Program-made: the position numbers and the translations under genes
Notes under the pieces: generated by a model
Databases searched by the model: none
What the model was told of the DNA's origin: nothing
What the model saw: only the letters and a program-made list of their open reading frames with translations
DNA from: Solirubrobacterales bacterium
GTDB lineage: Bacteria > Actinomycetota > Thermoleophilia > Solirubrobacterales > Solirubrobacteraceae
Assembly (NCBI GenBank): GCA_017354065.1
Contig: JAFMRN010000060.1
Coordinates: 1 to 10,058, forward strand
Direction: 5' to 3'
DNA: 10,058 bases
Shown: positions 1-7,525 of the stretch, one piece after another
How positions within the stretch are numbered: position 1 is the stretch's first letter
Layout of the letters: every line of letters starts with the position of its first letter

Positions 1-1335
1 CAGGCCGGTGCGGTGGTAGGAGGCGATCGGGTCCTTCGGCTCGGCGAAGTAGTCGCGGACCACCCTGACCAGCTCCGCCGCGCGGCCCAACGGCACCCAC
101 AGCTCCGTGAACTGCGACCACAGCAGCACGTCGTTGGCCTGGTTGTCCATCGGGATCCCCTCCCATGACCAGTCATGGAAGGCCTGGGGCTCGCCGCGGC
201 GCATCCCCGGCTTGCGGTCATCCAGCGGCAGGAAGGTGCTCAGCGTGGCCGGCACCAGCCACGGCAGCGCCGCCTTCAGCGGGCGCCGCAGCCAGCGCAG
301 CGCGGGTGCGCCGGCGGCCAGCAGCCGCATCCCGGTGAGGATGCCGTCGGCCATCAGCCGCCGCGACCCCTTGATCCGGCCGGCCTCGCGGAAGGGCTGC
401 AGCTCGGTCTCGACCTCCTCGATGTTGCGGCGCAGCAGGCGGCTGATCCGCTCGGGCGCCAGCAGGTTCCCGAAGACCACGAAGATCGTTGAGAACAGCG
501 CCTGTCCGGCGAGCGGGTAGCGCGTGAACTGCTCATAGGGAGTCGGCCGGAAGCCGGGTGTGACCGGCGCTCGCTGGGCCTGCCAGACCAGCACCCGCTC
601 ACCCCCGCGCTGTGGCCACCACTGGATCCGGGCGTACTCGTTCTCCTTGAGGAACTCGGCCAGTGATGCGCGGCCGACGCTGCCGGGGCCTTCCAGGTCG
701 ATACCGGCGCCCTTCAGGTCCGCTATCGCCTCCTGGCCGGCGATCGTGAAGATCGGCTCACAGCGCAGCGTGACTGAGACGATCACGCCCAGCAGCCCGA
801 GGCTTGGCAGCACACCTGCCAGGCCGGGGCCCTCGCGGTCATCGGCGCGGTACTCCCGGGTCTGCCCCGTGCCGTCGATCAGGCGCAGGCCGACCACGTG
901 ATCCAGGAACGAGTGCGCGACGCTGCCACCGGAGGAACAGGAGGCCAGGAACCCGCCGAGCGTCTGGTGGGTGATCCCCCCGGTCAGACACACCGTCCAT
1001 CCGTGGATGTGGGCGAGCTGGTGCAGCAGGCTGTTCTCCGGCAGCCCACCGTCCCCGGCGGCCTCCGGATCCGGGCCCAGGTGGATCCCGGCCTGTGCTT
1101 CGACGATCCGCTGGTCGGCGTCGAGGACCGTCAGCTCCCGCATGTGGTCGAGTGACAGGACCAGATCGTCTTCTGAGTCGCCGCCGAAGCCCTCAGGTGG
1201 AGAGTGCCCAGCGCCGCGCACGCGCAGATGGACACCCGTGTCTGCCGCAAAGCGGATCGCGGCGGCCACCCCGGCCTCATCCTCGGGATGGACCAGGCTG
1301 TCAACGTTCGGGATGTCGCTGAGCGAACGCTCCAT
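1..1335 (-). CDS. FAD-binding oxidoreductase, aldonolactone-oxidase type (C-terminus outside window)
   Basis: The minus strand is open from an ATG at 1335 down to position 1, giving 445 codons without a stop, so the 3' end is missing. Residues 1 to about 180 look like a PCMH-type FAD-binding domain. The segment VRGAGHSP (39-46) matches the flavin-binding loop of the vanillyl-alcohol oxidase superfamily. In L-gulonolactone and D-arabinonolactone oxidases the His of this loop carries FAD covalently, so His44 is a candidate. A second signature is TLGGFLASCSSGG, in the dinucleotide-binding half. The C-terminal half resembles the ALO substrate domain, with QWWPQ at 238-242 and FTELWVPL near 409-416. 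The family oxidises sugar lactones or other alcohols with O2 or another acceptor; the substrate here cannot be read from sequence. The frame stays open upstream of ATG 1335 to about 1420, but similarity to the family begins close to this ATG, and no strong ribosome binding site distinguishes the choices. It is divergent from the metallo-hydrolase gene. Confidence 0.9.
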   Translation of the reverse strand, partial: MERSLSDIPNVDSLVHPEDEAGVAAAIRFAADTGVHLRVRGAGHSPPEGFGGDSEDDLVLSLDHMRELTVLDADQRIVEAQAGIHLGPDPEAAGDGGLPENSLLHQLAHIHGWTVCLTGGITHQTLGGFLASCSSGGSVAHSFLDHVVGLRLIDGTGQTREYRADDREGPGLAGVLPSLGLLGVIVSVTLRCEPIFTIAGQEAIADLKGAGIDLEGPGSVGRASLAEFLKENEYARIQWWPQRGGERVLVWQAQRAPVTPGFRPTPYEQFTRYPLAGQALFSTIFVVFGNLLAPERISRLLRRNIEEVETELQPFREAGRIKGSRRLMADGILTGMRLLAAGAPALRWLRRPLKAALPWLVPATLSTFLPLDDRKPGMRRGEPQAFHDWSWEGIPMDNQANDVLLWSQFTELWVPLGRAAELVRVVRDYFAEPKDPIASYHRTGL

Positions 1336-1412
1336 CAGATAGGTCGAGTGCCGCAAAATACCGGAACTCAGCCGGCTACTCGTCCCGGGTGCCTCATGGA
1401 ATCCTATGCGGA
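1336..1412. promoter_or_regulatory. Divergent intergenic region, possible promoter for the FAD oxidoreductase
   Basis: This 77-bp gap separates the two divergent start codons, and both promoters should lie in or near it. It contains a short AT-rich patch in an otherwise GC-rich region. Read on the minus strand this gives TATTTT (1356-1361), which could act as a -10 element about 20 nt upstream of ATG 1335. I see no convincing -35 element. No strong Shine-Dalgarno sequence precedes either start. The promoter assignment is inference from spacing and base composition only. Confidence 0.25.
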
Positions 1413-2390
1413 ATGCTCAGCGACGCCCCGCTCGGCCAGCTGCCAGGCCACGTCTCGAGCCTCGCCCGCTTCCTCGCGCGCCGCGAGACGCGTGAGCGTG
1501 ACGACCGCTCGACGCTGGCAGATCTCGCACGCGCGCGGATCCCGTTGCCGCCGGAGCTGGAGCTTGAGTGGCTGGGCACGGCCGGCTACCGCCTCACGTT
1601 TGAAGGCCACACGCTGCTGATAGACCCTTACCTGTCCCGCGTGCCGTTGACCGCGGTCCTGAACAGGCGTGCCCCGGCGCACGCAGACCCCGCGGCGCAC
1701 GCGCCGCTGCTCAGCAGATCGCTGGGCAAGACGGTCGGGATCCTGCTGGGCCATACCCACTTCGATCACGCGATTGACGTCCCGGCGTTGTCTAAGACAC
1801 TTGACGCACCCGCTTACGGCTCTGACTCGCTGGTCCGGCTGATGGGCCTGTACGGGCTGGCCGACCGCGCGGTGGAGGTCAGCCCGCACCGGACGTATGA
1901 GCTGGGTCCCTTCCGCGTGCGCTTCATCCCCAGCCTGCACTCCAAGCTGCTGCTCGGCTTCAAGGTGCCGATGGACGGCGCGCTGTCCTGTGAGCACCTC
2001 GACGAGCTCAGCCCCTCCGCCTACAAATGCGGCGCCGTGTACGGCATCCATATTCAGGTCGGCGGGACCAGCTTCTACCACCAGGGCAGCGCGAACCTGA
2101 TTGACGATCAGCTACAGGACACCAAGGCGGACATCTTCCTGGCCGGCATCGCCGGTCGCGGCTTCACCTACGACTACTGGCAGCGGATCCTGCGCCGGCT
2201 CGAGCCCGCGGTGGTGGTCGCGAGCCACTTTGATGACTTCTTCCGCCCGCTCGGAGCGCCGCTGGGCTTCACCACCAACGTCAACCTCGCCGCGTTCCCG
2301 GAGGAGCTGAGCGCGGTCTCGGAGTCGATCGTGCCCGCGGCACTGGAGCCTGGGGTCGTTCCCCGGGCTCAAAGCCCGGGGAACGCCTGA
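1413..2390 (+). CDS. Metallo-beta-lactamase-fold hydrolase (UlaG-like)
   Basis: A protein of 325 aa when started at ATG 1413; an in-frame GTG at 1389 would add 8 residues. I prefer the ATG because a GGA lies 13 nt upstream and nothing resembling a ribosome binding site precedes the GTG. After a charged N-terminal region (about 15-45) the MBL fold begins with a WLGTAGYRL strand and LLIDPYLS, typical of the UlaG-like / lactamase_B_2 group. The metal motif HTHFDH is at residues 114-119, a third His is in PSLHSK (176), and a late His is in ASHFDDFF (272). The position that is normally the bridging Asp in a GDT motif appears to be Ser226 in YHQGSAN, so the second metal site may be altered. There is no signal peptide, so it is probably cytoplasmic. 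The substrate is unknown; relatives hydrolyse lactones, phosphodiesters or similar bonds. The last codons form a strong hairpin, and the stop is 2 bp from the convergent transporter operon. Confidence 0.9.
   Translation: MLSDAPLGQLPGHVSSLARFLARRETRERDDRSTLADLARARIPLPPELELEWLGTAGYRLTFEGHTLLIDPYLSRVPLTAVLNRRAPAHADPAAHAPLLSRSLGKTVGILLGHTHFDHAIDVPALSKTLDAPAYGSDSLVRLMGLYGLADRAVEVSPHRTYELGPFRVRFIPSLHSKLLLGFKVPMDGALSCEHLDELSPSAYKCGAVYGIHIQVGGTSFYHQGSANLIDDQLQDTKADIFLAGIAGRGFTYDYWQRILRRLEPAVVVASHFDDFFRPLGAPLGFTTNVNLAAFPEELSAVSESIVPAALEPGVVPRAQSPGNA
2357..2385. terminator. Perfect 13-bp hairpin between convergent genes
   Basis: CGTTCCCCGGGCT at 2357-2369 is followed by loop CAA (2370-2372) and the exact reverse complement at 2373-2385. 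It lies inside the last codons of the metallo-hydrolase gene and just beyond the stop of the convergent lipoprotein gene (2393), where a two-way terminator would be expected. Neither side has a T-tract, so it is not a classical intrinsic terminator. U-less hairpin terminators have been proposed for actinobacteria. A role in mRNA 3'-end stability is also possible. Confidence 0.65.
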
Positions 2391-2392
2391 AA

Positions 2393-3337
2393 CTACTTAG
2401 CCAGGCCGTTGGCCTTCAGGAAGTCCGCGGCGACGACCGCCGGGGACTGCTGGTTCTCGGCAACAGCCGCGTTCATCTTGATGATCGCCTGGAGCGTCAG
2501 CAGCTTGGAGACCTTGTTGATCGTCTGGGTGAACGCAGGGCCTTCCTTCTTGGCCACGGAGGCCTTCACGACCGGGGCGACGTTCTGGAATCCGAACAGC
2601 TTCTTGGAGTCGCTCAGGACCGCGTACTTGCCCGACTTCAGCTGCGGGTCGGTGGTGAAGATCGTCGCGATCTTGATCTGGCCGGAGTCGAGCGCCTTGT
2701 AGGTCAGGCCCTCGGCGATCGGCTGGAACTGGAGGTTCGTCAGCCCGTAGACCTTCTGCAGGCCGACCATGCCGTCATAGCGGGTACGGTTCTCGGCCGG
2801 GCCGCCGATGCTGACCTTGCCCAGCTTCTTCAGGTCCGAGTAGGTCTTGAGGTTGTGCTGCTTGGCGTAGGCCTTGTTGACCGCCAGGCCGTCAGCGTCA
2901 TAGAACGGGGTCTGTGCCAGCAGCTCCATGCCGTTCTTCTTGACGTAGTTGTCAGCCAGCTTGTAGGTCTGGGCAGCGGAGTTGGGCGGTTTGTTGTCAC
3001 CCGCAATCGCCGTTAGCAGCGTGCCGGTGTACTCCGGGTACATCTGGATCTGGCCGCCCTTCAGCGCCTTGTAGATGATCTCTGAGGCGCCGATGCTCTG
3101 CTTCAGGTTGACCTTGTAGCCCTTGGCCTCAAGTGCCTGCTGGTACAGATCGCCGAGGATGTACTCCTCAGAGAAGTTCTTGTCGCCGATCGTGATGGCG
3201 GGCTTACCAACCCCAGGCCCGCTCTTCGCGGGGCCCGCCGGAGCCGCGGACGACGAGGTGCTTGAACTTGAACTGCCGCACGCGCTGATGCCTGCCGCCA
3301 GCGCGGCAACCGCCACTGCGCGCGGAACCCAACTCAT
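2393..3337 (-). CDS. Osmoprotectant (glycine betaine/choline) ABC transporter substrate-binding lipoprotein
   Basis: A 314-aa protein of the OpuAC / OsmF-ProX binding-protein family, last gene of the importer operon. The N-terminus is a short signal peptide (PRAVAVAALAAGISAC) with lipobox ISAC. Cys20 should be lipidated, anchoring the protein to the outer face of the membrane. A flexible Ser/Ala/Pro/Gly linker (21-45) follows. The mature domain opens with ITIGDKNFSEEYILGDLY (48-65) and carries MYPEYTGT (99-106), which matches the aromatic quaternary-amine-binding region in OpuC-type proteins. Two ATGs lie close together, at 3343 and 3337. The strong SD at 3346-3352 is well spaced (8-10 nt) for 3337 but only about 2-4 nt from 3343, so 3337 is chosen. 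A longer reading from 3436 would overlap the upstream permease and bury the signal peptide, and is rejected. The exact ligand is not determined by sequence alone. Confidence 0.93.
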   Translation of the reverse strand: MSWVPRAVAVAALAAGISACGSSSSSTSSSAAPAGPAKSGPGVGKPAITIGDKNFSEEYILGDLYQQALEAKGYKVNLKQSIGASEIIYKALKGGQIQMYPEYTGTLLTAIAGDNKPPNSAAQTYKLADNYVKKNGMELLAQTPFYDADGLAVNKAYAKQHNLKTYSDLKKLGKVSIGGPAENRTRYDGMVGLQKVYGLTNLQFQPIAEGLTYKALDSGQIKIATIFTTDPQLKSGKYAVLSDSKKLFGFQNVAPVVKASVAKKEGPAFTQTINKVSKLLTLQAIIKMNAAVAENQQSPAVVAADFLKANGLAK

Positions 3338-3345
3338 TTGCATTG

Positions 3346-3352
3346 CTCCTCC
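3346..3352 (-). promoter_or_regulatory. Strong ribosome binding site of the substrate-binding lipoprotein
   Basis: Read on the minus strand this is GGAGGAG, the best Shine-Dalgarno match in the operon. It sits in the 37-bp gap between the permease stop (3375) and the lipoprotein start. It decides between the two ATGs: spacing favours 3337. A strong private RBS fits the usual need for more binding protein than permease, whereas the three upstream genes appear translationally coupled. Confidence 0.75.
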
Positions 3353-3374
3353 ATGGTTTTTGGATGCGAATTCC

Positions 3375-4109
3375 TCATGTGCCGACGGGGGCCTCCTCCA
3401 TCGGGGCGAGACGCAGCTCGCTTTCCCTAACTCCACGCGGCGTCAACTGGCGCTGGGCGAGCGCCAGCACCCCTTCCACCAACAAGGCCAGAATGGCGAT
3501 GCAGATCGCGGCGCCGAGGATCCCGAACTGCGGGTAGGACCCGTCGCCGTTGACGATGTCGCCGAGCGTGCCGTTAAAGCCGATCAGCGAGGCGATAGTC
3601 GCCGTCGAGACCACGAACAGCGCCGACGTGCGGATGCCGGCGAAGATCAGCGGGATCGCCAGCGGCAGCTCGGTCTGGCGGATCACCTGCCAGCTTGTGA
3701 AGCCCATCCCCTTCGCCGCGTCCACGACGTCACGGTCAACCTCGTCGATCGCCACGTACGCGTTGGTCAGCATCGGTGGCACGGCCAGCACCACCAGCGC
3801 GAGTTCCAGGGTCGCAAGCCCGATCCCCAGGAACGACATGCCGATCGCCAGCACGGCGAGGCTCGGCAGCGCCCTCCAGATGTTGCCGACGTTGATCGCC
3901 AGGAACGACCCGCGGTGGATGTGACCGAGCCAGATCCCGATCGGCAGCGCGATCAGGCAGGAGATAACTATGCCGAGCGCGGAGACCTCGAGCGTCTCCA
4001 GCGTCAGGCCCAGCAGCGACTCAAGGTTCGAGCGCCCGGCGATGTGGCCGTTGTGCACGACGAAGGAGAGCGCCTGGCTCCACAGTGATGAGATCACCAA
4101 ACCGTGCAT
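3375..4109 (-). CDS. Osmoprotectant ABC transporter permease (second permease)
   Basis: A 244-aa integral membrane protein of the binding-protein-dependent (MetI-type / ProW-OpuCB) permease fold with about five to six hydrophobic helices. The cytoplasmic EAA loop that docks on the ATPase is visible as DAAKGMG (130-136), continuing into an IRQTELPLAIPLIFAGIR-type segment. A GTG at 4124 would add five residues. ATG 4109 is chosen because it forms a TGATG overlap with the stop of the preceding permease, repeating the arrangement at 4837. There is no clear SD of its own, so translational coupling is likely. With the first permease it should form the heterodimeric channel. The gene is followed after 37 bp by the lipoprotein gene. 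Confidence 0.93.
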   Translation of the reverse strand: MHGLVISSLWSQALSFVVHNGHIAGRSNLESLLGLTLETLEVSALGIVISCLIALPIGIWLGHIHRGSFLAINVGNIWRALPSLAVLAIGMSFLGIGLATLELALVVLAVPPMLTNAYVAIDEVDRDVVDAAKGMGFTSWQVIRQTELPLAIPLIFAGIRTSALFVVSTATIASLIGFNGTLGDIVNGDGSYPQFGILGAAICIAILALLVEGVLALAQRQLTPRGVRESELRLAPMEEAPVGT

Positions 4110-4836
4110 CAGGCTCGGGCCCACGGAGTCAGAACACGTTGCAGGAGCACGAACAGACCGTCGGCGAACAGCGCCAGGATGATCGCCAGTGCGCCGGCGC
4201 TGATCAGCTCGGTCTTGAACCCGCCGTTGTTGGTCACCGCGTCGAAGATCGGTGAGCCGAGTCCCTGATGGATCAGGAACGCGCCGATCGTCGCAAGTGA
4301 GATCACGGTCACGACCGCGATTCGGACGCCGGCGATGATCGCCGGCAGCGCCAGGGGCACCTCAACCCGGAGCAGGCTCTCCCGGTCTGACATCCCCATC
4401 CCCCGCGCGGCGTCACGCACCTCGCCGGGCACGTCGCGGAGCCCCGTCAGCGTGTTGCGGAACAGGATCAAGAGCGTGTAGGAGACCAGCGCGAGCTCAA
4501 CCGTCGTGGTGCTGAGCCCCAGGCCGGGCACGTTGACGAGCAGCTCGAACAGCGCCAGGGACGGGATCGTGTACAGGATCGAGGTGACGATCAGGATCGG
4601 ACGTTCGACCCAGTTGACGCGGTAGGCCAGCAACGCCAGCGCGGTCGAGATGATGAAGCCGATGACGATCGCCACCGCCGTCAGCAGCACGTGCTGGACC
4701 AACGCGGGCCACAGCGTCGAGCCCCAGTTCTGGGTGAACCAGTTGGAGCAGAACAGTGCGTTCTTCTCCGCCCCTGGGCAGGGACCGCTGCCGAAGTTTG
4801 GGAGGACCGGGCCGCCAGCCGCGAGCAGTAGCGACA

Positions 4837-4837
<1 letters not shown>
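4109..4837 (-). CDS. Osmoprotectant ABC transporter permease (first permease)
   Basis: A 242-aa membrane permease of the ProW/OpuCB family. After a short N-terminus containing two cysteines (20 and 30), helices run from about residue 47 onward (LVQHVLLTAVAIVIGFIIS, then ILIVTSILYTIPSLALFELL and others). The EAA loop reads DAARGMG (142-148), followed by LLRVEVPLALPAIIAGVR. The N-terminal Cys-containing segment probably lies outside the membrane and could form a disulfide; similar segments occur, as I recall, in actinobacterial homologues. Start and stop both overlap neighbours by one nucleotide: the ATG shares its T with the ATPase stop (TGATG at 4839-4835) and its own TGA overlaps the next ATG. 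It pairs with the 3375-4109 permease. Confidence 0.93.
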
Positions 4838-5865
<1,028 letters not shown>

Positions 5866-5892
5866 AAGCTAGGACTTCTTTAGATTAGCGAT
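5866..5892. promoter_or_regulatory. Short divergent control region between importer operon and membrane-protein gene
   Basis: Only 27 bp lie between the GTG of the importer ATPase and the first ATG of the divergent membrane-protein gene, and the stretch is AT-rich compared with its surroundings. It reads TAATCT on the minus strand and TAGATT on the plus strand in the same place (5881-5886), either of which could be a -10 element. No confident -35 element is seen for either direction. If the membrane protein starts at 5992 instead, the control region would extend to 126 bp. Confidence 0.3.
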
Positions 5893-6588
5893 ATGTCCGG
5901 CGGCTTCGTTCCGATACCCCGTCCGGGCCAGCGAAAAGCTTTACCGCCCGCAAAGATGAAAACCGCGGTCACTGGCGAACTAAGGCCCCCGATGCCAGTT
6001 CTCTCCCGCGTACTTCCTCTAATAGTCTACGGCCTCGGGACGATGCTGCCCGGGAAAGCTTGGGCGCCGGCGCTGGCGGCGCTGTGCGCCGCCGTTCTGA
6101 TCGCCCGTGAGCTGCTGGCCGGGCGCCAGCACAACGAGCTGATCCTCGAGGGCTCAACGCTCGCTTGCTTCGCCGCCTTCGCGGGGCTCGCGCTGGCCAG
6201 TCCGAGCGCGTCCCTGGTCGGCTACGTGGTCGCTTGCGCGCAGCTGTTCCAAGCGCTGGTGATCGGTGCCTTCATGGCCCGGCGGCTGCCTTTCACGATG
6301 CCGATCGTCCAGCGCGTCGCGCCCGCCGACATGGCCGGCGAGCGCTACTTCTTCCGCTTCAACATGGGCCTCAGCACGGTCTGGCTCACGTCCTTCCTGG
6401 TGAGCGGGGTGCTGCTCGTGATCATGGTCGGCGGCGGGCTCCATGCCGCCTTTGGCCAGGTCATCGTGGCCCTGGCATCTGTCGCGATCCCCTACGTGCT
6501 CCAGCGCGGAATGCTCCGCGAGCTCTACACGTCAAAGGCGCCGTCCGCCTCGCCGCCGGCCCTGAACATCGAGCACGTGCACGTCTGA
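5893..6588 (+). CDS. Six-helix membrane protein of unknown function
   Basis: A protein of up to 231 aa that I do not recognise as a named family. From residue 35 on it is strongly hydrophobic, with about six predicted helices near 35-52, 58-77, 84-103, 107-129, 163-183 and 186-204. Between helices 4 and 5 is a polar stretch, ARRLPFTMPIVQRVAPADMAG then RYFFRFNMGLSTVWLTSFL. This R-P-F-T ... F-x-N-x-x-x-S/T-x-x-W pattern resembles that of several uncharacterised actinobacterial membrane proteins as I remember them. The start is uncertain: ATG 5893, 5956 and 5992 are all in frame, residues 1-33 are hydrophilic and poorly membrane-like, and only 5992 has a modest SD-like TAAGG at suitable spacing. 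It is divergent from the osmoprotectant importer and convergent with the esterase gene (13-bp gap). No function is assigned. Confidence 0.8.
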   Translation: MSGGFVPIPRPGQRKALPPAKMKTAVTGELRPPMPVLSRVLPLIVYGLGTMLPGKAWAPALAALCAAVLIARELLAGRQHNELILEGSTLACFAAFAGLALASPSASLVGYVVACAQLFQALVIGAFMARRLPFTMPIVQRVAPADMAGERYFFRFNMGLSTVWLTSFLVSGVLLVIMVGGGLHAAFGQVIVALASVAIPYVLQRGMLRELYTSKAPSASPPALNIEHVHV

Positions 6589-6601
6589 TCGTCGCTTGGG
6601 C

Positions 6602-7453
6602 TCAGACCCCGGCGTTCTTCAGCGCCGCCTCCACGGCCTGAGCGTCGGCTGCCTCACCCTTGGTGTTTGGGTGCACCGGCGCGGCGACGGAGTCGGGTAC
6701 CGGCTGCTCCACCCAGCGGTTCGACTCGGGCTGGCAGGCGTCGTGGCCGATGCTCGGCGTGTACGTGTCGACGTAGGTGTCACCGTTGGCGGCGGCCGCC
6801 TGCTTCAGTGAGCTGTTCAGGTCCTGCTCCACCCCGTTGAGGTACGCGGTGTCGCCGGTTGTCAGCGGCATGAACGGCCAGCAGTTTCCGCTCTGGGGCA
6901 GGATGTCCGGGTAGCCGACGACGAACACCTTGGCGTTCGGCGCTTGGGTGTGGATCTGGGCAAAGGCGGACTGCAGCACCGGCTCGTCCTTGGCGATGTT
7001 GTCGGCGAACTTGTTGCCGTAGGTGGCCTTGCACGGAGCGCCGATGTTCAGGCCGTCGGCCAGGTCCGTGCTGCCGCAGTCCAGCAGGGAGTCGAGGAAG
7101 GTGTTGTTGTCGTTGCCGCCGATCCCGATAGTCACCACGTTGGTCGAGTCAGACAGCGCGTTGAACTGCGGCTGCTGGTCCGGGAACTGCTTGGTGGTCA
7201 TGTCCGCCGTGGTGGCGCCCCCGCAGCTGCGGTCTGTGAGTGCCAGGCCGAGTGCCTTGGCGGTCAGGTGCGGGTAGTTGACCGCTGACTGTGTGCAGTC
7301 AAGCGGCGCGCCGGCTGCCGGCGGCAGCACCCCTGAGGCGGACGTGTATGAGTCGCCGAGCGACACGTAGTTCTGCGGGGCGGCGCCGGCTGCGGCCGGC
7401 CCCGCCAGTGCAGCGGCGGCCACGAACGCTCCCACGAGCTTGCGGTTGTGCAT
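6602..7453 (-). CDS. Secreted SGNH/GDSL-family esterase or lipase
   Basis: A 283-aa enzyme with a signal peptide (residues 1 to about 25, RK then an Ala-rich core, AxA cleavage sites at 22-25) and no anchor, so it is probably secreted. SGNH blocks are clear: block I LGDSYTS with nucleophile Ser35, block II with Gly78/79 in RSCGGAT, block III GIGGND with Asn114, and block V HPN with His261. The Asp usually three residues before the His is Ala258. The Streptomyces scabies esterase also lacks this Asp and works with a Ser-His dyad supported by a backbone carbonyl. Six cysteines (53, 77, 126, 141, 191, 240) fit the three-disulfide pattern of secreted actinobacterial members such as the S. rimosus lipase. 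It would hydrolyse ester bonds of lipids or small esters; the true substrate is unknown. The ATG at 7453 has a good purine-rich RBS (GAGGGAGAGAG, 7464-7454). Confidence 0.92.
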   Translation of the reverse strand: MHNRKLVGAFVAAAALAGPAAAGAAPQNYVSLGDSYTSASGVLPPAAGAPLDCTQSAVNYPHLTAKALGLALTDRSCGGATTADMTTKQFPDQQPQFNALSDSTNVVTIGIGGNDNNTFLDSLLDCGSTDLADGLNIGAPCKATYGNKFADNIAKDEPVLQSAFAQIHTQAPNAKVFVVGYPDILPQSGNCWPFMPLTTGDTAYLNGVEQDLNSSLKQAAAANGDTYVDTYTPSIGHDACQPESNRWVEQPVPDSVAAPVHPNTKGEAADAQAVEAALKNAGV

Positions 7454-7525
7454 CTCTCTCCCTCATTGCTGTTGAAACCCTCTTGTGAGTAAACCCGTGG
7501 CCCGGCCGATCGTTGCGGCCAGCGG
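7454..7525 (-). promoter_or_regulatory. 72-bp gap upstream of the esterase: RBS and a small stem-loop
   Basis: The esterase RBS occupies 7454-7464. Next to the methyltransferase stop is a small inverted repeat, GGCCG (7504-7508) and CGGCC (7516-7520), with a 7-nt loop. It could weakly terminate or process the methyltransferase transcript. There is no T-tract of note and no convincing -35/-10 pair, so it is open whether the esterase has its own promoter here or is co-transcribed with the methyltransferase. Confidence 0.3.

Noticed and set aside
1404..2081. Minus-strand frame of 225 codons opposite the metallo-hydrolase
   Set aside because: The plus strand carries the HTHFDH metal motif and full MBL fold; the minus translation has no recognisable features.
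3336..3356. Six-codon upstream frame (MEEQCK) whose stop overlaps the lipoprotein ATG
   Set aside because: It arises from the GGAGGAG ribosome site itself, has no ribosome site of its own, and is short enough to occur by chance.
3338..3436. Longer start for the substrate-binding lipoprotein at 3436
   Set aside because: It would overlap the permease gene by about 60 bp and bury the lipoprotein signal peptide behind 33 polar residues. The strong RBS at 3346-3352 supports the short form.
3123..4088. Long plus-strand frame of 321 codons opposite the permease and lipoprotein genes
   Set aside because: Its translation is rich in Arg, Gln, Asp and His with no family resemblance, while the minus strand encodes a clear permease with an EAA loop. 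It is an antisense shadow of GC-rich coding DNA.
6583..6607. GTCTGA / TCAGAC inverted repeat spanning the convergent stops of the membrane-protein and esterase genes
   Set aside because: Only 6 bp with a 13-nt loop, and three of the pairs are forced by the two opposing TGA stops, so a terminator call is not justified.
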